Source: Microbacterium ulmi
Lineage (GTDB): Bacteria > Actinomycetota > Actinomycetes > Actinomycetales > Microbacteriaceae
Direction: 5' to 3'
Length of the DNA stretch: 64,000 nucleotides
NCBI RefSeq assembly: GCF_011759705.1
Contig: NZ_JAAOZF010000002.1
Location: forward strand, 682,001 to 746,000
In this document: positions 1 through 8,774 of the stretch, piece by piece
Layout of the letters: each line of letters opens with the position of its first letter
How positions within the stretch are numbered: the stretch's first letter is position 1
Program-made: the position numbers and the translations under genes
The notes under the pieces: generated by a model
Seen by the model: only the letters and a program-made list of their open reading frames with translations
What the model was told of the DNA's origin: nothing
The model's database searches: none

Positions 1-293
1 CCCATCGAGATCCCGTCGGAGACGGAGATCGTGCCGAACTGCAGCGGGTAGCCGCCGCCCGAGTGCACGCCCTCCTTCGCGCCCTGCGCGAGACGGTCGA
101 GACTCAGGTTGCAGGGGGTGATCTCGTTCCAGCTCGACGCGATGCCGATCTGGGGCTTGTCCCAGTCCTCGTCTCCCATGCCGACGCCGCGGAGCATGCC
201 TCGCGAGGTCGTGGCCTCGATGCCGTCGGTGACGACGCGGCTTCGGGGTTTGATGTCGATCGCGGAGTCGGGGATGCGCGGGTCGTTGGGCAT
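1..293 (-). CDS. ilvD: Dihydroxy-acid dehydratase, N-terminal part (cut by window edge)
   Basis: Dehydrates dihydroxy acids to 2-keto acids in valine, leucine and isoleucine synthesis, in the cytoplasm. About 97 N-terminal residues are visible and the rest lies beyond the left edge. They hold the family pattern [14 protein letters not shown], whose Cys ligates the Fe-S cluster, then [16 protein letters not shown]. The ATG at 293 is supported by a TAGGAT -10 box on the minus strand (301-306) seven bases upstream, which would give a leaderless or nearly leaderless mRNA. Family assignment is certain from the sequence; catalytic completeness cannot be judged from this fragment. Confidence 0.95.
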   Translation of the reverse strand, partial: MPNDPRIPDSAIDIKPRSRVVTDGIEATTSRGMLRGVGMGDEDWDKPQIGIASSWNEITPCNLSLDRLAQGAKEGVHSGGGYPLQFGTISVSDGISM

Positions 294-338
294 ACCCTGA
301 ATCCTATTCCCGCAGGACGGGTCGCTCTCCCGAGGGGT

Positions 339-1145
339 CTATCCGCGCGGGGTGGCCCGCTCACCCGGGACGGCCGCCCTGCGCGCAGCAGAGCGCTCCG
401 CCGCGAGGCGGGAGAGCAGCGCCGCCATCGCAGGGATGTCGGGCACGACGACGGATGCCGCGGTGGGCCTGTGCCCGACGTGCACGCCGAGGTCGTCGGG
501 GCCGAGGCTCTCGAGCGCGTCCTCGTCGGTCACGTCGTCGCCCGCGAACAGGACAGAGGTCGCGTCCGTGCGGCGGCGGAGGGTCGCGACCCCGGTGTCC
601 TTGCCTTCGTGGCGGAACGAGTACTCGATGATGCTGTGCCCCGTCCGGCGGCGCCAGTGCGGAGCCTCCGCCTCGATGAGCGCGTCCACCGTCGCGTTCG
701 CGGCGGCGGCCGTCGCGGCATCCGCTCGTCGTGTGTGCACGCCGAAGCCGAACGTCTTCGGCTCGATCCAGACCCCGTCCAGCGTCGCCGTCGCGGCCTC
801 GGCGTGCTCGCGCAGCGTGTCGCGCAGCGCGAGGTCGACGGGATCGTCGGCGAGCTCGAGCCGCCCCTCCCCCGGGATCCAGTACTCGGCGCCATGGGAC
901 CCCGCGAGGAGGATCGGCGAGTCGTCCTCGTGCTCCGCGATGAGGCGGAGATCGTGCATGCTGCGGCCCGACACGAGCGCGACGACCGTGTCGGGCGCAT
1001 CCAGGAGCGCGCCGACGGCGTCGCGCGCGGCGGGCGACATGCGCGAGGCCATGGGGTCATCGGAGAGCGGCGAGAGCGTGCCGTCGAAGTCGAGGGCGAC
1101 GAGCAGGCGCTCCGTCGCCGCGATCCGTGCGATCGGGTCGGTCAT
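339..1145 (-). CDS. otsB: Trehalose-6-phosphate phosphatase
   Basis: Removes phosphate from trehalose 6-phosphate, the last step of the OtsAB route to trehalose, a compatible solute. The 268-residue HAD-superfamily protein has motif I DFDGTLSPL (D19 nucleophile, D21), motif II in VSGRS near residue 64, a lysine in EGKDTG and the acidic motif FAGDDVTDEDAL. I chose ATG 1145 because it overlaps the otsA stop as ATGA; a longer reading from 1196 would add 17 unsupported residues. It is co-transcribed with and translationally coupled to otsA. Length is normal for the family. Confidence 0.95.
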   Translation of the reverse strand: MTDPIARIAATERLLVALDFDGTLSPLSDDPMASRMSPAARDAVGALLDAPDTVVALVSGRSMHDLRLIAEHEDDSPILLAGSHGAEYWIPGEGRLELADDPVDLALRDTLREHAEAATATLDGVWIEPKTFGFGVHTRRADAATAAAANATVDALIEAEAPHWRRRTGHSIIEYSFRHEGKDTGVATLRRRTDATSVLFAGDDVTDEDALESLGPDDLGVHVGHRPTAASVVVPDIPAMAALLSRLAAERSAARRAAVPGERATPRG

Positions 1146-2554
1146 GACGCGCTCCTCCCGGCCTGTTCGAGCGCCTCGAGGAAGCTCTTCGACCATGCGG
1201 CGACGTCGTTCACGAGCACCTTCCTTCGCATGGCCCGCATGCGTCTGCCCTGCTCCCCCGGTGTCATGTCGATCGCCCGCACGATCGCGTCCTTGAGCCC
1301 GTCGATGTCGTGCGGGTTGATGCGGACCGAGCTCGTGAGCTCGTCGGACGCTCCCGTGAACTCGCTGAGCACGAGCACTCCGCGGTTGTCGGTGCGCGCC
1401 GCGACGTACTCCTTCGCGACGAGGTTCATCCCGTCGCGCAGAGCTGTGACGAGCATGACGTCGGCCGCGAGGAAGAGGGCCACCATCTCCTCGCGCGGGT
1501 ACGCCTGATGGAGGTATCGGATCGCCGTGTGGCCCACGGTGTCGTAGTCGCCGTTGATGCGGCCCACCATCGACTCGATCTCGCCCCGCAACTGGACATA
1601 GGCCTCGACGCGCTCACGGCTCGGGCTCGCCACCTGCACGAGCGTGACGTCCTCGACACCGACGCGTCCGTCCTCGAGCAGCTCGCCGAACGCCTTCAGG
1701 CGGTGCCGGATGCCCTTCGTGTAGTCGAGCCGGTCGACGCCGAGCAGGATCTTGCGGGGATTGCCGAGGCTCTCGCGGATCTCGGCGGCCCGGGCCCGGA
1801 TGTCGTCGCGCTGGGCGAGCTCGGCGTACGACGACGTGTCGATCGAGATGGGGAAGGCCTTCGCGAGGGCGTTGCGGGTCGTGCCGTCGGGGTACGGGAC
1901 CGTGATGCCGGAGGCCTTCGTCTGGTATCGCAGCTGCCGGCGCACCGCCCGCGCGAAGTTGCTCGCGTCGGCGACACGCTGGAAGCCGATGACGTCGGCG
2001 CCGAGGAGACCCTCGAGCACCTGCTTGCGCCACGGCAGCTGGGAGTACAGCCCGTATGCCGGGAACGGAATGTGGTGGAAGTAGCCGATCGTGAGGTCGG
2101 GCCGGGCCTGGCGCAGCATGGCGGGCACGAGCTGCAGCTGGTAGTCCTGCACCCAGACGGTCGCACCCTGTCCTGCGACGGATGCCGCAGCCTCGGCGAA
2201 CCGACGGTTCACCCTGACGTAGGCGTCCCACCACACCCGCCGGTAGCGCGGGGCGGCGATGACGTCGTGGTACAGCGGCCAGAAGGTGTCGTTCGACATC
2301 CCCTCGTAGTACGACTCGACCTCGTCGGCCGACAGCGGCACCGGCACGAGGAGCGTCCCCTCGAACTCGAACGGCTCCAGATCGAGGCCGGCCTGCCCCG
2401 CCCAGCCCACCCATGCGCCGTCTGTCGCGCGCATCACGGGCTCGAGTGCCGTGACGAGCCCACCGGGCGAACGGCGCCAGACCTCCTGCTCGTCCACGGA
2501 CTGCCGATCGACGGGCAGACGGTTGGCGACGACGACGAACTGCGCGTTGGTCAC
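1142..2554 (-). CDS. otsA: Alpha,alpha-trehalose-phosphate synthase (UDP-forming), GT20
   Basis: Joins glucose from a nucleotide-glucose to glucose 6-phosphate to give trehalose 6-phosphate. The 470-residue protein shows the GT20 signatures: N-terminal VVANRLPVDR, the acceptor-site FHHIPFPAYG, GVDRLDYTKGI for phosphate and sugar binding, and DGMNLVAKEYVA at the nucleotide-sugar site. The GTG start at 2554 has a GGAG ribosome site five bases upstream, so this mRNA has a leader. It is first gene of a two-gene operon with otsB. With maltokinase at 57071 the window carries two enzymes of trehalose metabolism from separate routes. Confidence 0.97.
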   Translation of the reverse strand: MTNAQFVVVANRLPVDRQSVDEQEVWRRSPGGLVTALEPVMRATDGAWVGWAGQAGLDLEPFEFEGTLLVPVPLSADEVESYYEGMSNDTFWPLYHDVIAAPRYRRVWWDAYVRVNRRFAEAAASVAGQGATVWVQDYQLQLVPAMLRQARPDLTIGYFHHIPFPAYGLYSQLPWRKQVLEGLLGADVIGFQRVADASNFARAVRRQLRYQTKASGITVPYPDGTTRNALAKAFPISIDTSSYAELAQRDDIRARAAEIRESLGNPRKILLGVDRLDYTKGIRHRLKAFGELLEDGRVGVEDVTLVQVASPSRERVEAYVQLRGEIESMVGRINGDYDTVGHTAIRYLHQAYPREEMVALFLAADVMLVTALRDGMNLVAKEYVAARTDNRGVLVLSEFTGASDELTSSVRINPHDIDGLKDAIVRAIDMTPGEQGRRMRAMRRKVLVNDVAAWSKSFLEALEQAGRSAS

Positions 2555-2644
2555 GGGTTCTCCAGTTCGGTTGCGGTCTTCCTCAGGCTATCGCGACGGT
2601 CGGGACGCTTCGCACGCTCTCACCCCGCGGGGTAGCGTGGGCTC

Positions 2645-2899
2645 ATGCGCAAGTACCTCTTCGGCACCGGGATCATCGGCGCGATCACGAGCGGCATGGC
2701 GCTGCTTCGGGGACTGCGCGGCGACCAGCCGTTCACGTGGCGCACGGGGCTCGCGTGGCTGAGCTGGGGCATCACGCTCGCGCTCGCGATCGGAGCGATC
2801 GTCGACACGCGGCGCGCCACGACCGGGCACCTCATCGCCGACGACTCCCCCGTCCACGGCAAGGAGCGCAAGTACCTGCAGCGGCGCCTCCGCGGCTGA
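2645..2899 (+). CDS. Small conserved membrane protein (hypothetical)
   Basis: An 84-residue protein with two hydrophobic stretches (about residues 5-22 and 32-52) joined by a short charged loop, then a basic tail ending KYLQRRLRG. No enzymatic motif is visible and I do not recognise a named family. The ATG at 2645 lies six bases after a TAGCGT box (2633-2638), so it is probably a leaderless monocistronic gene divergent from otsA. Its basic C-terminus is predicted to face the cytoplasm by the positive-inside rule, which is inference. Confidence 0.75.
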   Translation: MRKYLFGTGIIGAITSGMALLRGLRGDQPFTWRTGLAWLSWGITLALAIGAIVDTRRATTGHLIADDSPVHGKERKYLQRRLRG

Positions 2900-2926
2900 G
2901 AGGCGTCGGCCCTGCGACGCGGGGCC

Positions 2927-3382
2927 TCAGCTCCGCGCCGCGGGGAGCGGGATCTGATAGTGCAGGAACCCGGTCCGCGTCGCGACCCTGTCGTACAGCC
3001 CCCGCGCTGTCGCGTTGGACTCGTCCGTGAGCCAGTAGACCTTGCTGCTTCCGGATGCCGCCGCCCGCTCGCGCACGTGAGCGATGAGTGCACGCCCCAC
3101 CCCTCCGCCGCGCACCTCGGGCGCCACGAAGAGGTCCTCGAGGTAGCAGTACGTCGACGTCGTCCACGTCGCGGGGTGGAACAGCCAGTGCACGATGCCG
3201 ACCGCGCGGCCATCGGCATCCCTCGCCACGGCGCCGTGGAGCGCCTCAGCCGCCACGAGGCGCGCGAACGTCGCATCGGTGACGTCGTCGGCGACCGCGG
3301 CCTCGTAGAAGTCGACATAGCCCTGCCAGAGCGGCAGCCAGTCGTCGCGGTCGGCATCGGTGAGGGGTGAGATCGTCGTCAC
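2927..3382 (-). CDS. GNAT family N-acetyltransferase
   Basis: A 151-residue acetyltransferase of the GNAT fold that should transfer an acetyl group from acetyl-CoA to an amine; the substrate is unknown. The core is PLTDADRDDWLPLW at the N-terminus, LEDLFVAPEVRGGGVGRAL (acetyl-CoA pyrophosphate loop R-G-G-G-V-G-R) near residues 88-106, and YWLTDESNATARGLYDR in motif B. I place the start at GTG 3382, which fits the family's N-terminal beta strand. It sits between the small membrane gene and the thiolase operon and shows no clear functional tie to either. Confidence 0.88.
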   Translation of the reverse strand: MTTISPLTDADRDDWLPLWQGYVDFYEAAVADDVTDATFARLVAAEALHGAVARDADGRAVGIVHWLFHPATWTTSTYCYLEDLFVAPEVRGGGVGRALIAHVRERAAASGSSKVYWLTDESNATARGLYDRVATRTGFLHYQIPLPAARS

Positions 3383-3444
3383 GCAGACGACGCTATCGCC
3401 GCCGCCCGCGGCGTGCCGAATCAGCCCGCCGCGGAAGGGGCTGT

Positions 3445-4629
3445 TCAGCGGGTGAGGATGAGCGCGTCGCCCTGGCCTCCTCCGCCGCACAGCGCGACGG
3501 CCGCCGTGCCGGCGCCCCGGCGCACGAGCTCGTGCACGGCGTGCACGACGAGCCGATTGCCGGAGGCTCCGATCGGGTGTCCGATCGCGATCCCGCCGCC
3601 GTGGATGTTGACGACGTCGTCGGACAGTCCCAGCTCCGCCTGCGAGCGCGCGACGACGGCGCCGAACGCCTCGTTGATCTCGACGAAGTCCAGCTCGGAG
3701 ACGGCGATCCCCTGCTTCGCCGCGGCCTTCTCGATCGCGCGGGCCGGCTGCGCGTGGAGCGAGTTGTCCGGGCCGGCGACCTGACCGGATGCCCCGACGA
3801 CGGCGAGGACGTCCCATCCGTTGGCGTCCGCATGCGCGCGCGTCGTGAGCACGACGGCGGATGCGCCGTCGGAGATCTGCGACGAGTTGCCCGCCGTGAT
3901 CGTTCCGTCCTCCGCGAAGGCCGGGCGAAGGCCCGCGAGCGTCTCGACGGTCGTGTCGGGCCTGATGCCCTCGTCCGTCGTCATCGAGACGGGCTCTCCG
4001 CGCCGCTGCGGCACGTCGACCGGCACGATCTCCGCCTCGAACACGCCGGCGTCGGTCGCGGCGGCCGCGCGCTGGTGCGATCGGGCGGCCACGGCATCCT
4101 GAGCCTCGCGCGTGACGTCGTACTCCGCGTTCAGCCGCTCCGTCGACGCGCCCATGCTCACGCGGTCGTACGCGTCGGTGAGTCCGTCGTAGGCCATGTG
4201 GTCGAGCACCTCGACGGTGCCGTACGCCCATCCCTCGCGCGACCCCATGAGCAGGTGCGGCGCGCGCGTCATCGACTCCATGCCCGCGGCGACGACGACC
4301 GTCGCGTCGCCGAGCGCGAGCATCCGGGCGCCGTCGATGACCGCCGTGAGGCCGGACAGGCACACCTTGTTGACCGAGCCGGCGTGGACGTGCCACCCGA
4401 GACCCGCGCCGATCGCCGCCTGCCGTGCGGGGTTCTGGCCAGAGCCCGCCGGCAGCACCTGTCCGACGAGCACGGCGTCGACCGCCTCCGCGGGTATGCC
4501 GGCCTTCTCGAGCGCCCCCTTGATCGCGAGGGAGCCGAGCTGAGGCGCCGTGAACGACGCGAGCTGCCCCTTCAGACGGCCCTGCGGCGTGCGGGCCGCG
4601 GCGACGATGACGATGTCGTCGTGTGTCAT
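3445..4629 (-). CDS. Acetyl-CoA acetyltransferase (acetoacetyl-CoA thiolase)
   Basis: Cleaves acetoacetyl-CoA with CoA to two acetyl-CoA, or the reverse. The 394-residue thiolase has the acyl-accepting Cys90 in NKVCLSGL, the GHPIGASG histidine loop and the second cysteine in ALCGGGGQG, so the catalytic set is complete. Two starts are possible: ATG 4635 overlaps the scoB stop (ATGA), while ATG 4629 has GGAGG at a proper seven-base spacing; I prefer 4629. It is third in the scoA-scoB-thiolase operon, which fixes its likely role as degradation of acetoacetyl-CoA. A beta-ketoadipyl-CoA thiolase is the main alternative. Confidence 0.93.
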   Translation of the reverse strand: MTHDDIVIVAAARTPQGRLKGQLASFTAPQLGSLAIKGALEKAGIPAEAVDAVLVGQVLPAGSGQNPARQAAIGAGLGWHVHAGSVNKVCLSGLTAVIDGARMLALGDATVVVAAGMESMTRAPHLLMGSREGWAYGTVEVLDHMAYDGLTDAYDRVSMGASTERLNAEYDVTREAQDAVAARSHQRAAAATDAGVFEAEIVPVDVPQRRGEPVSMTTDEGIRPDTTVETLAGLRPAFAEDGTITAGNSSQISDGASAVVLTTRAHADANGWDVLAVVGASGQVAGPDNSLHAQPARAIEKAAAKQGIAVSELDFVEINEAFGAVVARSQAELGLSDDVVNIHGGGIAIGHPIGASGNRLVVHAVHELVRRGAGTAAVALCGGGGQGDALILTR

Positions 4630-4631
4630 GT

Positions 4632-5285
4632 TCATGCCTCCATCCTGAGCGCGTCGGGGACGCGCAGCTCGGGTTCGGTCGCGGCGACGACCTCGTCGAC
4701 GGTCACGCCGGGCGCCGTCTCCACGAGGACGAGCCCCTCGGACGTCACGTCGATGACAGCGAGGTCGGTGATGATGCGGTCGACGACGCCGCGGCCCGTG
4801 AGCGGCAGCGAGCACTCGTCGACGATCTTGGCCGTCCCGTCCTTCGCGACGTGCTCCATGAGCACGATGACCTTGCCCGCGCCGTGGACGAGGTCCATCG
4901 CGCCGCCCGGACCCTTGACCATCTTGCCGGGGATCATCCAGTTGGCGAGGTCGCCCGTCTTGGACACCTGCATGGCGCCGAGGATCGCCGCGTCGATCTT
5001 GCCCGCGCGGATCATGCCGAAGCTCGTCGCGGAGTCGAAGAACGCGGCGCCGGGCAGCACCGTCACCGTCTCCTTGCCTGCATTGATGAGGTCGGGGTCG
5101 ACATCCTCCTCCGTCGGGTAGGGCCCGACGCCGAGGATGCCGTTCTCCGACTGCAGCACGACCGTGACCCCTTCGGGGACGTAGTTGGGCACGAGCGTCG
5201 GCAGGCCGATGCCGAGGTTGACGTACGCGCCGTCGGCGAGCTCCTGCGCGGCGCGGGCCGCCATCTCGGTGCGGGTGAGGGCCAT
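4632..5285 (-). CDS. scoB: 3-ketoacid CoA-transferase subunit B
   Basis: Beta subunit of a succinyl-CoA:3-ketoacid (acetoacetate) CoA-transferase. The 217-residue protein carries the catalytic glutamate E47 in SENGILG, followed by the family's [19 protein letters not shown] and [18 protein letters not shown] segments. ATG 5291 overlaps the scoA stop (ATGA), but the in-frame ATG 5285 has a GAAGGAG ribosome site seven bases away, so 5285 is preferred; the same double-ATG pattern recurs at the next gene. It acts as a heteromer with ScoA, encoded immediately upstream. Confidence 0.95.
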   Translation of the reverse strand: MALTRTEMAARAAQELADGAYVNLGIGLPTLVPNYVPEGVTVVLQSENGILGVGPYPTEEDVDPDLINAGKETVTVLPGAAFFDSATSFGMIRAGKIDAAILGAMQVSKTGDLANWMIPGKMVKGPGGAMDLVHGAGKVIVLMEHVAKDGTAKIVDECSLPLTGRGVVDRIITDLAVIDVTSEGLVLVETAPGVTVDEVVAATEPELRVPDALRMEA

Positions 5286-5287
5286 CG

Positions 5288-6073
5288 TCATGCTCCTTCG
5301 GATGCCGAGCCGGCCGTGACCGTGCGCCGCTCGATGCGCTTGTCGATGTCGGGTCCGACCTCCACCATGCGATGCACGTAGATGCCGGGGAGGTGGATCT
5401 CGTCGGGGTCGAGCTCGCCCGCCGGGACGAGCTCTTCGACCTGCGCGATGCACACTCTGCCTGCCATCGCGGCGAGCGGGTTGAAGTTGCGGGCCGCCTT
5501 GTTGAAGACGAGGTTGCCGTGCGTGTCGCCCATCTTGGCGTGCACGAGGGCGAAGTCGGTCACGATCGCCTCCTCGAGGACGTACTCGCGCGACCTGCCG
5601 CCGACGGCGAACGTGCGCACGTCCTTCGACGGCGACGCGACGGCGATGCCGCCGTTCCCGTCGTAGAGACGGGGCAGACCGCCCTCCGCGACCTGCGTTC
5701 CGACGCCGGTCTGCGTGTAGAACGCCGCGATGCCCGAGCCGCCCGCGCGCAGCTTCTCGGCGAGGGTCCCCTGCGGCGTCAGCTCGAGCTCGAGGTCGCC
5801 GTCGAGGAACTGGCGCTCGAACTCCTTGTTCTCGCCGACGTACGACGACGTCATCTTGCGGATCCGCCTGTCGTTCAAGAGGATGCCGAGCCCCCAGTCG
5901 TCCACGCCGCAGTTGTTCGACACGATCGACAGATCCTTCGTGCCCTGGTCGTGCAGCGCCTCGATGAGGCTCATGGGGTTGCCCGAGAGCCCGAACCCGC
6001 CGACTGCCAGCGATGCTCCATCGGGGATGTCGGCGACGGCCTCCGCAGCCGACGCCCACGTCTTGTCGATCAC
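5288..6073 (-). CDS. scoA: 3-ketoacid CoA-transferase subunit A
   Basis: Alpha subunit of the CoA-transferase that activates acetoacetate, usually at the expense of succinyl-CoA. The 261-residue protein has the glycine-rich CoA-binding loop VGGFGLSG (residues 24-31), then [19 protein letters not shown] and [17 protein letters not shown]. The C-terminal IYVHRMVE and DKRIER match SCOT-type subunits better than PcaI. The start is GTG 6073, with GGGAG six bases upstream. It heads the scoA-scoB-thiolase operon and is transcribed divergently from an IclR regulator that probably controls it. Confidence 0.95.
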   Translation of the reverse strand: MIDKTWASAAEAVADIPDGASLAVGGFGLSGNPMSLIEALHDQGTKDLSIVSNNCGVDDWGLGILLNDRRIRKMTSSYVGENKEFERQFLDGDLELELTPQGTLAEKLRAGGSGIAAFYTQTGVGTQVAEGGLPRLYDGNGGIAVASPSKDVRTFAVGGRSREYVLEEAIVTDFALVHAKMGDTHGNLVFNKAARNFNPLAAMAGRVCIAQVEELVPAGELDPDEIHLPGIYVHRMVEVGPDIDKRIERRTVTAGSASEGA

Positions 6074-6189
6074 GTGCCACTCCCTCGTCCCGTGACGGAT
6101 GCCGCGGCCCCGCGGCTGTCTCCATCCTGCGCCGTTGCCGCCATCTGGGTCGCGTCGCGCCTTGTCATGTGGAGGTCGCGTGCTCAATC

Positions 6190-6204
6190 GTCCATATGAT
6201 GGAC
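6190..6204. promoter_or_regulatory. Candidate IclR operator, perfect inverted repeat
   Basis: GTCCATATGATGGAC: arms GTCCAT and ATGGAC are exact inverted complements around a three-base spacer. It ends two bases before the GTG start of the IclR gene, inside the divergent scoA/iclR interval. This fits an autoregulatory IclR site, but binding is inferred. Confidence 0.55.
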
Positions 6205-6206
6205 AC

Positions 6207-6989
6207 GTGGCCGAGAAGTCCGTCCCCGGAGCCCAGTCGATCTCGCGCGCCGCGCGCCTGCTGCGGCTCGTCACGAGCGCCGGCGACGACGGGCTCGCGG
6301 TCGCCGAGCTCGCTCGGCGCGCCGAGCTGACACGCCCGACGGCGCATCGCCTGCTCGCCGCGCTGCGGCACGAGGGCCTCGTCGACCAGGACGAGCGGAC
6401 GAGTCGATGGATGCCGGGCCCCGAGTTGTACCTCATGGGGACGGTCGCAGCATCCCGCTACGACATCACCGCCATGGCTCGCGACATCGTCCGCTCGCTC
6501 GCGGTGCGGACGGAGGAGAGCGCGTTCCTGTCGGTGCGCCGCGGCGACGAGACGGTCTGCCTCCTGCGTGAGGAGGGGAGCTTCCCGATCCGCTCGTTCG
6601 TCCTCTCGGAGGGCATCCGGTTCCCGCTGGGCGTCGCGTCGGCGGGGCTCGTCATGCTCGCGTTCCTCCCACCCCACGATGTGGACGCGTATCTCGAGCG
6701 GCATCCCGACCTTCCCGAGCGTTGGGGTGCGGCCCACGGGGAGCCTCGGCTGCGCGCGCGCCTCGCCGAGACGAAGGCGCGCGGATACGCCGTCAACCCG
6801 GGGCTCATCGTCGAGGGCAGTTACGGACTCGGCGCCGCCGTCTTCACGCGCGAAGGCCACCCGCAGTGGGCGCTGAGCCTCACGGGGGTCGAGTTCCGCT
6901 TCGGGCCCGATCGGCTGCCCGAGCTCGGCCGCATCCTCCTCGCCCACGCGCACCAGCTGACGACGCGGGTCTCCGCGACCGCGCGATGA
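6207..6989 (+). CDS. IclR family transcriptional regulator
   Basis: A 260-residue IclR-type regulator. An N-terminal winged helix-turn-helix (about residues 10-70: AQSISRAARLLRLV, then LARRAELTRPTAHRLLAAL) is followed by the IclR effector domain with its small-molecule pocket. GTG 6207 is the start consistent with the domain boundary; the upstream in-frame extension is low-complexity and would run through the palindrome at 6190-6204. It is divergent from scoAB-thiolase, the classic layout for IclR control of ketoacid or aromatic catabolism. Effector is unknown, with acetoacetate or 3-hydroxybutyrate plausible. Confidence 0.92.
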   Translation: MAEKSVPGAQSISRAARLLRLVTSAGDDGLAVAELARRAELTRPTAHRLLAALRHEGLVDQDERTSRWMPGPELYLMGTVAASRYDITAMARDIVRSLAVRTEESAFLSVRRGDETVCLLREEGSFPIRSFVLSEGIRFPLGVASAGLVMLAFLPPHDVDAYLERHPDLPERWGAAHGEPRLRARLAETKARGYAVNPGLIVEGSYGLGAAVFTREGHPQWALSLTGVEFRFGPDRLPELGRILLAHAHQLTTRVSATAR

Positions 6990-6992
6990 GCC

Positions 6993-7029
6993 CGTGCGCG
7001 CGACGGCGGAGCCCTTCGCCGCGCGCACG
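6993..7029. terminator. Bidirectional terminator hairpin between convergent genes
   Basis: CCGTGCGCGCG and CGCGCGCACGG form long GC-rich arms between the iclR stop (6989) and the hydrolase stop (7096). It has no T-run on either side, as is common in high-GC actinobacteria. Confidence 0.6.
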
Positions 7030-7095
7030 GTCGACCGGTCCCAGTGCGGCACGTCGCGGGCAAGGCCCGCCCCCTGCCCACGCGGGCGAGGGCCG

Positions 7096-8025
7096 CTACG
7101 CGGCCGAGGCCGCACGCGCCGCCGCGAGCTCTTCGCGCACGACGGCGGCGACGACATCCGCTCCCGCCGCCGACATCACGATCGTGTAGTGGTTGAACGC
7201 GTCGACCGCGGTGTGCGACACGCCTGGCGCGTCCGGAAGGATCCGCGCGAGATGGGCGGGCGCGTACAGCCCAGGCGTCTCGTTCTGCAGGCCTCGCGGA
7301 ACCGTGAGGAATCGGGCGGGATGCCGCAGCCCCGCGAGCGCGTCCGGCAGCGCGGACCCGGTGTTCATGTCGATCGTGTCGTCGGCGGTCGTGCGGTAGC
7401 TCGTCGCGGGCCGGAAAGCGCCCGCGCCGTCGTCGACGAGGTCGTACGCGAGATACCGCTCGAGCTCGGGCGTCCAGTCGTCGCGGAAGGCGGGGTGCTC
7501 CCGCCAGAAGTCGAGGTACTCCCCTGTGTCGGCGAAGCGCATCGACAGGCGCGCGGCCGTCGGTCCGAGGATCGCCGAGACGAGGGCGTCGGGATCGAGA
7601 CCCGCCGGCGCGTCGAGCGGCAGCCCCCCGTCGACCAGCACGAGGCGCGAGACCCGGTCGGGGTGCAGATGCGCGAACACGACGGCGACGAACGCGCCCA
7701 TCGAGTGTCCGACGACGAGCATCCGCTCGATGCCGAGAGCGTCGAGCGCCGCCGCGAGATCGTCCGCGTGGGCGCGCATCCCCGCGGCGCCGTGCAGCCG
7801 GTCGCTGCGACCACGGCCCCGCAGGTCGGGGGCGACGGCACGCACGCCGGCGAGCCGCTCGACGACGAACGGCCACGCGAGATGCGACGCCGTGACGCCG
7901 TGGACGAGGAGGACGTCGTCGGTGCGATCGCCCACGGGGTCCCACACCCCGACCCGGAGGTCGCCGCCGGCGACCGGCACATCCATCGTGCGATACGCGT
8001 GGACGCCCGCTCCGCGGTCGTTCAC
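7096..8025 (-). CDS. Alpha/beta-fold hydrolase
   Basis: A 309-residue alpha/beta hydrolase, probably an esterase or lactonase. It has the oxyanion HG in LLVHGVTASH, the nucleophile elbow GHSMG, a LVDGGLPLD acid region and a late catalytic His in FNHYTIVM. The GTG at 8025 overlaps the preceding dehydrogenase stop as GTGA, so the two are translationally coupled; ATG 7985 is a shorter alternative. As last gene of the liv-fadD-bdh operon it may release a hydroxy acid such as 3-hydroxybutyrate from an ester. The substrate is inferred from context only. Confidence 0.85.
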   Translation of the reverse strand: MNDRGAGVHAYRTMDVPVAGGDLRVGVWDPVGDRTDDVLLVHGVTASHLAWPFVVERLAGVRAVAPDLRGRGRSDRLHGAAGMRAHADDLAAALDALGIERMLVVGHSMGAFVAVVFAHLHPDRVSRLVLVDGGLPLDAPAGLDPDALVSAILGPTAARLSMRFADTGEYLDFWREHPAFRDDWTPELERYLAYDLVDDGAGAFRPATSYRTTADDTIDMNTGSALPDALAGLRHPARFLTVPRGLQNETPGLYAPAHLARILPDAPGVSHTAVDAFNHYTIVMSAAGADVVAAVVREELAAARAASAA

Positions 8026-8774
8026 CGCGCCGTCCATCCGCCGTCGATCGTGTAGGAGGCGCCGGTGACCATGCCCGCCTTGTCGGAGACGAGCCATCCC
8101 GCCAGCGACGCCACCTCGTCCGCCTCCACGAGGCGCTTGATGGCGGTCTCGGTCAGCATGATCCTCTCGACCACCTCATGTTCGGGGATGCCGTGCACTC
8201 TTGCCTGATCGGCGATCTGCTTCTCGACGAGGGGCGTGCGCACGTACGCCGGATCGATGCAGTTGCTCGTGACGCCGTGCGGCCCGCCCTCCAGCGCCGT
8301 CACCTTCGACAGCCCCTCGAGCGCGTGCTTGGCAGAGACGTAGGCGGACTTGAACGCGCTCGCACGCAGGCCGTGCGCGCTCGAGATGTTGACGATGCGC
8401 CCCCACCCCCGCTCGTACATCGCGGGGAGCGCCGCGCGGATCAGGAGGAACGGCGACTCGACCATGAGCCTGTGCAGCAGACGGAAGGCCGCGGGGTCGA
8501 AGTCGGGGATGGGCGCGACCCGCTGGATGCCCGCGTTGTTGACGAGGATGTCGACGTCGAGGTGCAGGCTCTCCTGCGCCGGCGTGTCGGAGAGGTCGAC
8601 GACCCACGCCTCGCCTCCGATGTCGGACGCCGCCGCCGCGGCGGCATCCGCGTCGAGATCGGCGATCACGACGTGCGCACCGCGGCGCGCGAACTCGTGG
8701 GCGCATGCGAGCCCGATGCCGCTCGCTCCTCCCGTCACGAGGGCTCGGCGACCGCTCAGGTCCTGTCCGGTCAT
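8022..8774 (-). CDS. D-3-hydroxybutyrate dehydrogenase (SDR family)
   Basis: Oxidises 3-hydroxybutyrate to acetoacetate with NAD+. The 250-residue short-chain dehydrogenase has TGGASGIG (residues 15-22) for NAD, NNAGIQ, the catalytic Ser in NISSAHG and the YxxxK in SAYVSAKH. Several segments are diagnostic of the 3-hydroxybutyrate dehydrogenase family rather than SDRs in general: NAGIQRVAPI, SAHGLRASAFKSAYV, YVRTPLVEKQIADQA and the end IDGGWTAR. It overlaps both neighbours (ATGA with tetR, GTGA with the hydrolase). The nearby CoA-transferase and thiolase would complete conversion to acetyl-CoA. Confidence 0.9.
   Translation of the reverse strand: MTGQDLSGRRALVTGGASGIGLACAHEFARRGAHVVIADLDADAAAAAASDIGGEAWVVDLSDTPAQESLHLDVDILVNNAGIQRVAPIPDFDPAAFRLLHRLMVESPFLLIRAALPAMYERGWGRIVNISSAHGLRASAFKSAYVSAKHALEGLSKVTALEGGPHGVTSNCIDPAYVRTPLVEKQIADQARVHGIPEHEVVERIMLTETAIKRLVEADEVASLAGWLVSDKAGMVTGASYTIDGGWTAR

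Noticed and set aside
3445..6989. pcaIJF-pcaR (beta-ketoadipate) reading of the CoA-transferase, thiolase and IclR genes
   Set aside because: The subunits show SCOT-type segments, and a 3-hydroxybutyrate dehydrogenase is nearby, while no aromatic ring-cleavage gene is seen. It stays as a weaker alternative.
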